Below are positions 1-7,486 of a stretch of DNA of 64,000 nucleotides, in pieces. Under the pieces are notes generated by a model. The model was not told the DNA's origin. It made no database searches and saw nothing but the letters and a program-made list of their open reading frames with translations. The DNA is from Nitrospira sp. (GTDB taxonomy: Bacteria > Nitrospirota > Nitrospiria > Nitrospirales > Nitrospiraceae). The number at the start of each line of letters is the position of its first letter. Position 1 is the stretch's first letter. Position numbers and translations under genes: made by a program. The stretch covers positions 445,583-509,582 of the forward strand of contig SWDG01000027.1 in assembly GCA_005116965.1 (NCBI GenBank), read 5' to 3'.

Positions 1-966
1 CAGACGAGACAGCTTATTCGGTGAATCAACAACGGCCCCATCAATCCGGACGATGACATCGCCCGGTTTGATCCCAGCTAAGGCTGCAGGGTCTTTCTCG
101 AAGACTTCGTTCACGAGTACCCCTTCGCCTTCGGTGACTCCGAATTTTTTCGCCAACTCAGCCGTCAACGGTTGAATCCCGACTCCGAGCCAGCCCCGCA
201 CAACCTTCCCTTTCGCAAGTAACTGTTCGATGACCTGCTTAGCCATATTCGAGGGAATGGCGAATCCGATGCCTTGAGCGAAATTAATGATCGCCGTATT
301 GATGCCGATCACCTCACCACGTAGGTTAAAGAGCGGGCCTCCGGAATTTCCAGGGTTGATCGAAGCATCGGTCTGGATAAAGTTTTCGTACCGTGAGAGG
401 TTAATATTTTCTCGACCGATGCCGCTGACCACCCCAAGCGTCACGGTCCGGTCCAGTCCGAATGGATTTCCAACGGCCAGCACCCATTGGCCGACCTTGA
501 CGCCAGCGGAATCACCAAATCGTGCGCTGGGCAGGGGGCGATCGGTGGTCACTTTGAGCACCGCTAAATCGGTGTCTGGATCTTTGCCGACTACATAAGC
601 GATAAGCTTCGTCTTATCGGAAAACCGCACTTCAATCTCATTGGCGTCACCAATCACATGATTGTTCGTCACGATATGGCCGTCACTGTCGACGATCAGG
701 CCCGAGCCGGAGCCTGACGCATTCGGCGTACGCTCGCCGGACCCTTCGTGAAGCCTACTTGTGCTGGTGATGGGAAACAGATTGACGACGGAAGGCTTGG
801 CCTGCTCAGCGAGTTCGGTAATGACTGCTTGAATCTCTTCGAGCATGCGAATGCCGGGTGAGTCAGGCGATACGGCCTCAGCCACGCCGCCTCCGATGAC
901 AGCTGGAAGGAGGGAAGCGATACAATAGAACAGCACACGTACTGACCGGAATGCGCGGGCTAGCAT
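1..966 (-). CDS. htrA: HtrA/DegP-family periplasmic serine protease, 3' end cut by window edge
   Basis: Trypsin-like protease of the HtrA/Do family that degrades or refolds damaged envelope proteins. Reading from the ATG at 966 gives 322 codons and no stop before the window ends. A hydrophobic N-terminal segment (about residues 9-30) looks like a signal peptide or anchor. The catalytic triad is visible: His103 in TNNHVIG, Asp133 in DTDLAVLKV and Ser208 in GNSGGPL. A PDZ domain begins near GWLGVGIQPL and is cut at the window edge, so a second PDZ cannot be judged. It lies 34 bases after the TrkA-C gene on the same strand and is probably co-transcribed with it. Confidence 0.93.
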   Translation of the reverse strand, partial: MLARAFRSVRVLFYCIASLLPAVIGGGVAEAVSPDSPGIRMLEEIQAVITELAEQAKPSVVNLFPITSTSRLHEGSGERTPNASGSGSGLIVDSDGHIVTNNHVIGDANEIEVRFSDKTKLIAYVVGKDPDTDLAVLKVTTDRPLPSARFGDSAGVKVGQWVLAVGNPFGLDRTVTLGVVSGIGRENINLSRYENFIQTDASINPGNSGGPLFNLRGEVIGINTAIINFAQGIGFAIPSNMAKQVIEQLLAKGKVVRGWLGVGIQPLTAELAKKFGVTEGEGVLVNEVFEKDPAALAGIKPGDVIVRIDGAVVDSPNKLSRL

Positions 967-1000
967 TGGGCGATATTGTATCTGATCTCTGTCGATGTGC

Positions 1001-1657
1001 CTACTCCTCTACACCGATCTCGTGAACGACGCGGTGAGGGGAACGCTGGCCGGCAAACCATGAGACAAGTTGATCAAGTTCCGTTTGTGCACCAACCAAC
1101 ACCACGATGTCACCCGGTCGGAACTGAAGATCGTGGGTCGGAGCCAATAGAAAAGGCCCTCGCAAAACGGCGGCCACGGAGGCGGAGGAACTCGGTGGAA
1201 GCACGCTGAGCGGCTGTCCCGCCGCAGCCGCTCCTCGAACGACGGTCAGCCGTTTGATACCTCCTGAACGAAGTGCCAAATCCTGTTGAAGAGAGAGCAA
1301 GTCCTGATGGACCGTCTCGATTTTGAGCTCGCGAATCTCGGCATCGACGCTGATCAACACTTGTTTCAACTCTTGAACACGAGAGATGGCATCGGCAAGC
1401 GTCTGATCGATCACGCCGACGACTGAATCGGGGTGACTCTGGTCCTGAAGTCGATCAGAGATCTGCGCAACAATTTGTTGGCCGACCTTAGCCGTCACAT
1501 CGTCAATGCGCTGAAGCAAGGTAGACGCCTGCCAATGGAGCCGAATAATCTGAACCTTTCGATTAACGAGTTCGGAAATCGAGAGAATCGTTTCGTAGAA
1601 CGCATGTCCGGTAATTGAAAGCTCTTTATGTACGCGGCCAAGCAGCTCAAACGTCAT
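1001..1657 (-). CDS. TrkA-C (RCK-C) domain protein
   Basis: About 218 residues. The C-terminal part (about residues 140-215), with FRPGDIVVLVGAQTELDQL, has the pattern of a TrkA-C/RCK-C domain, the regulatory module of K+ channels and cation antiporters. The N-terminal part is predicted helical (repeated heptad-like stretches around residues 40-130) and has no Rossmann NAD motif and no membrane segment, so this is not a complete TrkA. ATG at 1657 is chosen; an in-frame GTG at 1717 would add 20 unconvincing residues, and neither start has a clear ribosome site. It precedes htrA in a likely two-gene operon. Its exact role is unknown. Confidence 0.7.
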   Translation of the reverse strand: MTFELLGRVHKELSITGHAFYETILSISELVNRKVQIIRLHWQASTLLQRIDDVTAKVGQQIVAQISDRLQDQSHPDSVVGVIDQTLADAISRVQELKQVLISVDAEIRELKIETVHQDLLSLQQDLALRSGGIKRLTVVRGAAAAGQPLSVLPPSSSASVAAVLRGPFLLAPTHDLQFRPGDIVVLVGAQTELDQLVSWFAGQRSPHRVVHEIGVEE

Positions 1658-2107
1658 GGTCTGATAAGATGTATTATGTAAACTTTCAACTCTTCGCCAG
1701 TCGCCAGTCCACCACACGAGTCTCTCGCATCAATCATCCCTACTTCATAGCGGATCGTGGTTCGGAGGTCAATCGCGCAGGAGATTTTTGAAGTTCCGCA
1801 GAATCTCCTGTTAAGCACACATGACCTTTCAATCTTCTCACGCTGCTCGCTGATGCTGTTTGCACGCTCATACTTATAAAGTGTTACTTTAACTATTTAT
1901 CTCGGCCTATTACTTGAGGACACCTTCTATTTGATGTATCTATTCGTCCGTGCCTGGCTAGCCGCATGCGAAATCTGCTCTCAAGCTAGGCTCATGGCAC
2001 GGGAGAAAACTTCGACTTCTTGCTGATTCCGTTCGGCCCTTGCAAACCAGGCCTACACTCCGTAAGCTGATCAAGATGATGATGTTTCTCATCTCCTAAA
2101 TCACGAT
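1658..2107. other. Divergent intergenic region, TrkA-C gene / dnaJ-like gene
   Basis: About 450 bases separating two divergent genes, so it should hold both promoters. It contains an AT-rich patch near 1870-1900 with a small inverted repeat AAAGT-GTT-ACTTT at 1878-1890. No convincing paired -35/-10 boxes, RNA gene or coding sequence were recognised. Confidence 0.4.
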
Positions 2108-3151
2108 ATGGCAACGACCCCACGCGACTACTATCAGGTGCTCGACCTCCCGCGCACGGCTTCGCCCGACGATATCAAAAAAGCCTATCGCCGGCTCGCC
2201 CGCCAGTACCATCCCGATCTCCATGCGGGGGTGAAGAAGGCCGAGATGGAAAAGAAATTTAAAGAGCTCAATGAGGCGCAGGAAGTCCTGACCGATCCGG
2301 AGAAGCGAAAGAAGTATGACCAGTACGGGGCCGATTGGGAACAAGCGCAAGCCTTCGAGAAAGCTCGTCAGCAGACCGGAGGACAAGGGTTTGGCGGACC
2401 CTGGGGCTCCGATGGAGGCTACAGCCGTCCAGGAAGCGGCGGCGCCGGGAGCGAGCAATTCTCCGATTTTTTTGAAAACATCTTTGGAAACCGCAGCCGC
2501 GGCGGAGCTGGAATGCCGGGAGAGGACATCGAGACCGACGTCCAGTTGGGGCTGCGCGAGGTGCTCACCGGTGTGACAAGGCGTGTGAATCTGCGTGAGC
2601 CTCGGACCTGCTCGACCTGTCAAGGGAGCGGCACCGTGCGTAGCCGATCTTGCATAACCTGTCAGGGTGCCGGGATGACAACCGAATCCAAGACCATTGA
2701 AGTGCGGATTCCCGCTGGAGTGCAAGACGGAACACGGGTTCGGGTTGCCGGAAAAGGCCAGCCTGGAACGCATGGCGGGAAGCGCGGGGACCTGTATCTG
2801 CATGTGGTCATCCCCTCCGATCCCGTCTTTCGTCGACAAGGTTCAGACTTGCACGTCAGTCTGCCCGTTTATCCTTGGGAAGCCATGCTCGGGGCAGAGG
2901 TGACTGCGCCAACCTTAGCAGAGCCGGTCAAGGTCAAGGTTCCACCGGGCAGCAAAGCTGACGGGAAACTCCGACTCAAGGGGAAGGGGCTTCCCTCGGC
3001 CACAGGTGGGCATGGCGATCTGTTCCTGACGTTGCAGATTGTCATGCTAGCCAGCGTCAGCGAAGACGAACGGATGTTGTACGAACGTTTGAGCACACAA
3101 CGACATCCAGACCCGCGAATGGAACTTCTCCAGAGCGCCCAACGGCGTTAA
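2108..3151 (+). CDS. dnaJ: DnaJ/CbpA-like J-domain co-chaperone with reduced zinc finger
   Basis: A 347-residue Hsp40 that would stimulate DnaK ATPase. The J domain occupies residues 1-75 with the HPD motif at 35-37. A Gly/Phe/Ser-rich linker follows (about 88-135), then a cysteine region and the two-part DnaJ C-terminal substrate-binding domain to the end. Only two CxxCxGxG motifs are present (CSTCQGSG at 168 and CITCQGAG at 182), whereas classical DnaJ has four. The protein is therefore intermediate between DnaJ and CbpA. It stands alone, with no grpE or dnaK beside it. A small inverted repeat (3174-3180/3195-3201) follows the stop. Confidence 0.92.
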   Translation: MATTPRDYYQVLDLPRTASPDDIKKAYRRLARQYHPDLHAGVKKAEMEKKFKELNEAQEVLTDPEKRKKYDQYGADWEQAQAFEKARQQTGGQGFGGPWGSDGGYSRPGSGGAGSEQFSDFFENIFGNRSRGGAGMPGEDIETDVQLGLREVLTGVTRRVNLREPRTCSTCQGSGTVRSRSCITCQGAGMTTESKTIEVRIPAGVQDGTRVRVAGKGQPGTHGGKRGDLYLHVVIPSDPVFRRQGSDLHVSLPVYPWEAMLGAEVTAPTLAEPVKVKVPPGSKADGKLRLKGKGLPSATGGHGDLFLTLQIVMLASVSEDERMLYERLSTQRHPDPRMELLQSAQRR

Positions 3152-3173
3152 ACCAGAAACATGATCGACCTTG

Positions 3174-3201
3174 GTAACGCCAAGCCCCTCGCTTGCGTTA
3201 C
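3174..3201 (+). terminator. Hairpin after the dnaJ-like gene
   Basis: GTAACGC (3174-3180) pairs perfectly with GCGTTAC (3195-3201) across a 14-base loop, 22 bases after the J-protein stop and before the ribosome site of the next gene. There is no U-tract, so it may be a weak terminator or an mRNA-stability element. Confidence 0.3.
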
Positions 3202-3255
3202 GTGGACTGCTATGGCAATCTTCGACTTCAGGGCCTCTCAACCAAGGAGGAATTC

Positions 3256-3885
3256 ATGATATCTCTCACAAAGACGACGGTAGCTGTTGTCGTCGCGTCG
3301 GCATGTCTGTTCATGGTGAACACACCAAGTCTGTGGGCCAATGATCCGAGTTATGGTCATGCTGGAGGGGGGCACGGCGGCGGGGCCCACGGCTATGGCA
3401 AAGGAGTGATGCATAGCGGGACCGGCCATCTGATCCGGCACCTGCTCAAGCACGACAAGGATATTGGGCTCACAGCGGATCAGGTTGCCAAACTGAAGGA
3501 CATCCAGCTCAATCTTGACAAAGCACGGATTAAGGCCGAAGCCGATATCCAAATTGCGGAGCGTGAACTGAAGGCGCTGACCGACAATGACCAGTTCGAT
3601 CTCGCCGCGATCGAAACCAAGCTGAGACAAAGCGAAGATCTGCAAGTCGGGCTACGGATGACATCCATCAAGACCCGTCGCGACGTGATGGGCTTGCTGA
3701 CTCCGGAACAACGAGCGAAGGAGCAGTCCGAGCACGCCAAGATGATGAACCAGCCCAAGGGCCATGGCACTCCACATGGAGGCGTGATGCCCTACGGTAC
3801 GAATCCCCATGGTGCCACTCCGCACGGCAAGAATCCCCATGAAACCACGCCCCCAACTCCACCCAGCAACATGCCTGTACAGTAG
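3256..3885 (+). CDS. Periplasmic LTXXQ/Spy-like protein with His-rich ends
   Basis: 209 residues from an ATG with a near-perfect AAGGAGG site 6 bases upstream, which decides the start against an upstream in-frame codon at 3193. An N-terminal signal peptide (VVVASACLFMV, cleaved near WAND) sends it to the periplasm. The middle is helical and carries LTADQVAKLKDIQ and LLTPEQRAK, the LTXXQ signature of the Spy/CpxP/ZraP family of periplasmic chaperones and metal sensors. Gly/His-rich stretches flank it (around residues 30-55 and 170-205, with repeated PHG units), suggesting metal binding. Metal or envelope stress protection is inferred only. Confidence 0.85.
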   Translation: MISLTKTTVAVVVASACLFMVNTPSLWANDPSYGHAGGGHGGGAHGYGKGVMHSGTGHLIRHLLKHDKDIGLTADQVAKLKDIQLNLDKARIKAEADIQIAERELKALTDNDQFDLAAIETKLRQSEDLQVGLRMTSIKTRRDVMGLLTPEQRAKEQSEHAKMMNQPKGHGTPHGGVMPYGTNPHGATPHGKNPHETTPPTPPSNMPVQ

Positions 3886-3903
3886 ATGGAGCCACAAAGA
3901 CCG

Positions 3904-5457
3904 ATGAAAAAAGCAATGAAGCTCCAGAGTCAGGATCTCCTCGTTGGGGCCGGCCGCGCGCCGGCGAGGGCCATGTTAAAAGCCGTTGGTTTTACGGACG
4001 ATGACCTGTCGAAACCTCTCGTTGGCGTGGCCAATACCTGGATCGAGGTCATGCCGTGCAATTTTCACTTACGACGGCTTTCAGAGCGAGTGAAAGCTGG
4101 AATTCGAGCCGCCGGAGGGACTCCGATCGAGTACAACACCATCGCGGTGTCCGACGGGATCTCGATGGGAACCGAAGGAATGAAAGCGTCCCTGATCAGC
4201 CGCGAGGTCATCGCGGATTCGATCGAGCTCGTCGCACGTGGACACTTGTTCGATGCCGTTGTCGCCCTGTCTGGGTGCGATAAGACAATTCCCGGCACCG
4301 TCATGGCTCTCGCTCGATTGAACCTGCCATCACTCATGCTGTATGGCGGCTCGATCATGCCGGGACAGTTTCAAGGACATGATGTGACCATTCAGGATGT
4401 CTTTGAAGCAGTCGGCAAACATGCGTCGGGAAAGATGACCGACGCAGAGCTGAAGGACTTGGAAGATCACGCGTGCCCGGGGCCTGGAGCTTGTGGAGGT
4501 CAATTCACCGCCAATACGATGGCCATTGCGTTTGAATTTCTCGGCATTTCACCGATGGGCCTCAACGGAGTGCCCGCCATGGACGGACGGAAAGACGATG
4601 TCGCCTTCGAGTGCGGCAAGATGGTGATGGAGCTCGTGAAGCAGAATCTGCGCCCTCTCCAGATTATTACTCGAAAGTCGTTGGAGAACGCCATCGCCGC
4701 CGTCGCCACGACCGGGGGCTCGACGAACGCCGTGCTACATCTCCTTGCCATCGCCCGTGAGTCCGGGATCAAGCTGAGCATTGACGATTTCGACAAGATC
4801 AATCGCAAGGTCCCCTTGCTGGCCGACCTCAAACCAGGGGGCCGATTTGCTGCCGCAGATCTTTATGCGGCTGGCGGCACAACCCTCGTGGCTAAACGGT
4901 TGCTCGAGGCTGGGCTCCTTCATGGGAATCAGCCCACCGTCACCGGTCGAACGATTGGTGAAGAGGCATCACACGCTCGTTCGATGACCAAGTTCCAGGG
5001 ACGGGCGAAGGTCTATGAGCGGGAGGAGGATGCCTTCGTGGCAGTCAAGGCGGGACAGATCAAGCCTGGTGATGTCGTCGTCATTCGATACGAAGGCCCG
5101 TCCGGTGGGCCAGGCATGCGCGAGATGTTGGGCGTGACGGCGGCCATCGTGGGTGCCGGCCTTGGCGACTCTGTGGCTTTGCTCACTGATGGCCGCTTCT
5201 CCGGAGCCACCCATGGATTGATGGCAGGCCACGTCGCCCCTGAAGCCGCGAAGGGAGGGCCGATCGCGGCGGTCAAGAACGGCGACACGATTACCTTCGA
5301 TATTCCCAAACGCCGTTTGGATGTGGCCCTCTCGCAGAGAGAAATCGCCATGAGGCTGAAGAAAGTCAAACCACCAGTACCGCGCTACACCTCGGGCGTG
5401 ATGGGGAAATATGCCAGACACGTTTCGTCCGCATCGGAAGGCGCCATCACGAGTTAG
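3904..5457 (+). CDS. ilvD: Dihydroxy-acid dehydratase
   Basis: Catalyses dehydration of 2,3-dihydroxy-isovalerate and its isoleucine counterpart, the third common step of branched-chain amino acid synthesis. The family's iron-sulfur cysteines are recognisable in [17 protein letters not shown] and [10 protein letters not shown], and the C-terminal signature [20 protein letters not shown] is intact. 517 residues from ATG 3904; ATG 3886, directly after the preceding stop, is in frame and would add six residues but lacks a ribosome site, while GGAG lies about 12 bases before 3904. No other ilv gene is adjacent. The length is on the short side for the family, but all core motifs are present. Confidence 0.96.
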   Translation: MKKAMKLQSQDLLVGAGRAPARAMLKAVGFTDDDLSKPLVGVANTWIEVMPCNFHLRRLSERVKAGIRAAGGTPIEYNTIAVSDGISMGTEGMKASLISREVIADSIELVARGHLFDAVVALSGCDKTIPGTVMALARLNLPSLMLYGGSIMPGQFQGHDVTIQDVFEAVGKHASGKMTDAELKDLEDHACPGPGACGGQFTANTMAIAFEFLGISPMGLNGVPAMDGRKDDVAFECGKMVMELVKQNLRPLQIITRKSLENAIAAVATTGGSTNAVLHLLAIARESGIKLSIDDFDKINRKVPLLADLKPGGRFAAADLYAAGGTTLVAKRLLEAGLLHGNQPTVTGRTIGEEASHARSMTKFQGRAKVYEREEDAFVAVKAGQIKPGDVVVIRYEGPSGGPGMREMLGVTAAIVGAGLGDSVALLTDGRFSGATHGLMAGHVAPEAAKGGPIAAVKNGDTITFDIPKRRLDVALSQREIAMRLKKVKPPVPRYTSGVMGKYARHVSSASEGAITS

Positions 5458-5504
5458 GCTTGATCGACTCCATTCTCCATCTGACCTTCAGAAGGCAGTC
5501 TTCG

Positions 5505-5545
5505 CCCTTCCTCACGCCATCATGCGTGTACCCGCTGAGGAAGGG
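5505..5545. terminator. Convergent-gene hairpin after ilvD
   Basis: CCCTTCCTCA (5505-5514) is a perfect 10-base inverted repeat of TGAGGAAGGG (5536-5545), with a 21-base loop, placed between the stop of ilvD and the stop of the convergent ABC permease. No clear T-run follows on either strand. The position suggests a bidirectional terminator. Confidence 0.45.
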
Positions 5546-5557
5546 CCTCTCGATCTA

Positions 5558-6282
5558 TTACTGGAAATCTCGTCGCTGGAAGATCACACTCGCCAGAAGG
5601 AGTAGAAACGCCGCGTAGGTCAACCCATAGGCCAAGGTGAGAGTCATATCAGCCATGCCGAAGTCGAGATGATGAATGACGTGTCCTTTGAGATTGAATC
5701 GTTCGAGGTTGGGAAGCGTATAGTAAATGGCATTGACAACCATCTCGCTGACTTCGTCCAACTTTTTGGCGAATTCCTTGAGATCAGCGGACAAGTGCCC
5801 GATCACATATACAGCAAGGGTAAAAATAGCGCTCAACGTCGCACTCGTAAACGTCGAGAACAAAACGGCGACTGCGGTGATGACCATCAGTTCTAAAAAG
5901 ATGAGGGCCAGGGATTTAAATACCAGACTGGTGATCGGCACGTCCATGACCTGCAGCACGATCAATAATCCAACCACCATCACCACTGTATTCGCGAGTA
6001 ATGTAATGACCAACCCACAATATTTCCCTAACAGGAACTCATATCGAGGAATGGGCTTCGATACGATCGTATAGATCGTCTTTCGATCGACTTCCTTACT
6101 GACGAGCCCAATCCCGACGAAAATTGCGATAAGCACCCCAAACAGATTGATGCTGGCAAGTCCAAGATCCAAAATCAGTCGGTGGTAATCGCCCAGCGTG
6201 ATTCTGGAAAGAAGAAATTGTACAGCAGCTTCTCGCGAAGGTTTTCGCGAAACGTGTTGATGGCAATAGACAGAATTCTCAT
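5558..6282 (-). pseudogene. ABC-2 type transporter permease, frameshifted by an apparent internal deletion
   Basis: Integral membrane subunit of an ABC exporter. ATG at 6282 opens [20 protein letters not shown], the normal N-terminus of this family, but after LLYNFF the frame runs to a stop at 6175. The homologous continuation SRITLGDYHRLILDLGLA resumes in another frame and stays open to 5558 with about five further membrane segments. The first hydrophobic helix expected between these parts is missing, so a deletion of not a multiple of three is likely, not a single-base error. The remaining open frame could start at a TTG (6172) and give 204 residues. The ATG overlaps the TGA of the upstream frame (ATGA), as in an ATPase-permease operon. 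Confidence 0.75.
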
Positions 6283-7064
6283 ACGGCTTCCCTCAACTCC
6301 GGCTGTTTGTTCTTGACCTCCCGAATAAAGAGGTCTTCCAGCGACCCCTTGTGTGGAGTCAGCGACACTAGTGTCGCCCTGGCGCCTCGAATAATCTCGA
6401 GCACCGGCCCCACGTGCTGACGGCCTGGCAACACCGCCAAGACGTTGTTCAAGCAATTGGTCACGTTGCTGATGTCTGATACCATAAACAAGCCATTTGC
6501 CGCATTACCAGCAGCGCCACCATTGCCATCCAAGTCTCCTTCCGATGAAGCAAGGAACCCGGTGGTCGGAGCGTTGCCAGGGCCAGCTGCAAGAGGCGAA
6601 ACGCACGTCGCGCCACCCTTTACCGGTCCAGGAGCTACCGTAGCTGCTGCTGTAGCCTGTAAACTATATTGATACCGAACCGCACCAGCCGGCACAAATC
6701 CGATGTCACCAAACGTACCGGTTGCCTGAGCGGCCACACCAGCGGGAGTGAAACATTGCACCACACCTGAAGCAGCCGCAGCCGCAATCGGCCATGCCAC
6801 CAAAGCACCGTTGTTCGGAATGGCTGCCGGCGTAGCGACTGCTGGTACCAGTGAGGAAAGGTAGCATCGGTTCTCAGCTTGGAACGCCAGGTTTGCCGTT
6901 TTGATTGCGCTTAGATTGGTCTTGGCTTCCGAGGTGCGCGACCGCATCTGGTACTGAATGAAGTTGGGAATGGCGATGGCCGCCAAGATCCCGATGATCG
7001 CCACGACGATCATCAACTCAATGAGGGTAAACCCCTCTTGTTTCCGCATTGCCTTCAACATCAT
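6279..7064 (-). CDS. pilA: Type IV pilin fused in frame to the C-terminal tail of an ABC transporter ATPase
   Basis: 261 residues from ATG 7064, chosen because AAGGAGG sits 4 bases upstream. The N-terminus is a classical type IVa prepilin: short basic leader, cleavage site [10 protein letters not shown], Glu5, and a long hydrophobic helix ending AIAIPNF. An Ala/Gly-rich globular head with several cysteines follows to about residue 205. The last roughly 55 residues ([19 protein letters not shown], then [13 protein letters not shown]) are not pilin-like; they match the end of drug/Na-type ABC ATPases, including the [10 protein letters not shown] signature. The stop overlaps the start of the permease remnant. 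A deletion joining a pilin gene to the 3' end of an ATPase gene explains this best. Whether the product assembles is unknown. Confidence 0.82.
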   Translation of the reverse strand: MMLKAMRKQEGFTLIELMIVVAIIGILAAIAIPNFIQYQMRSRTSEAKTNLSAIKTANLAFQAENRCYLSSLVPAVATPAAIPNNGALVAWPIAAAAASGVVQCFTPAGVAAQATGTFGDIGFVPAGAVRYQYSLQATAAATVAPGPVKGGATCVSPLAAGPGNAPTTGFLASSEGDLDGNGGAAGNAANGLFMVSDISNVTNCLNNVLAVLPGRQHVGPVLEIIRGARATLVSLTPHKGSLEDLFIREVKNKQPELREAV

Positions 7065-7151
7065 CCTGCCTCCTTGTTGATGGTTCACTGACGGCCCGTT
7101 TCATACCCTGTCATAACCTGCGGCGCTTCTGTTGCCGCCTACCGGTTGCTC

Positions 7152-7169
7152 TAGCAGGTTTGGTGCCGA
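7152..7169 (-). promoter_or_regulatory. Sigma-54-like promoter before the pilin gene
   Basis: Reading the minus strand, CGGCAC-CAAAC-CTGC has the invariant GG (7167-7166) and GC (7155-7154) separated by exactly ten bases, close to the TGGCAC-N5-TTGC consensus. It would start transcription about 75 bases before the pilin ATG. Sigma-54 control of pilA is common in other bacteria. No activator gene is in the window. Confidence 0.5.
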
Positions 7170-7315
7170 TCAATGACGAGGCTTAGCGTACCATCGATCC
7201 CTGATGATGCAACAACTTACGAGAAATCGGCGCGTGATCGGTCAGGAAGGAGACTTCGTTCCTTCCGTAATCTGCTCCGGAGAGCCAAGAATTGACACTT
7301 TTGCCCAGTCTCGAA

Positions 7316-7384
7316 GGGAACTGACACCCTTCTCCGCGCCCGCCTGCCTGGCGGCGGGCAGGTCTGCGCGTGGTGCCTGTCCCC
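7316..7384. repeat. REP-like imperfect palindrome
   Basis: A 69-base imperfect palindrome. Inner arms CCTGCC (7343-7348) and GGCAGG (7357-7362) are extended, after a small internal loop, by CGCGC/GCGCG; the outer ends read GGGAACTGACACC and GGTGCCTGTCCCC. The GGGGACAGGCACC end motif resembles REP sequences mobilised by REP-associated (IS200-like) transposases. Only one clear copy was seen here, so family membership is inferred. Confidence 0.45.
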
Positions 7385-7486
7385 TTTGAACGTGGACAGG
7401 CAGAGGCCAGGACGAAGAAGCATGTCCTCAACAGTGCGTTGAGGTGCTAGGAAAGGAGAGCCTGGTGACGGAGATCGTGAATAGAC

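Larger units (their letters stand above)
7065..7486. other. Intergenic region with promoter and palindromic repeat
   Basis: About 420 bases between the TPR lipoprotein stop and the pilin start. It holds the sigma-54-like site (7152-7169) and a REP-like palindrome (7316-7384). No convincing gene is visible in the rest. Confidence 0.4.

Noticed and set aside
2096..2839. 247-codon open frame antisense to the dnaJ-like gene
   Set aside because: It mirrors the codons of a clear J-domain protein and shows no family pattern or ribosome site.
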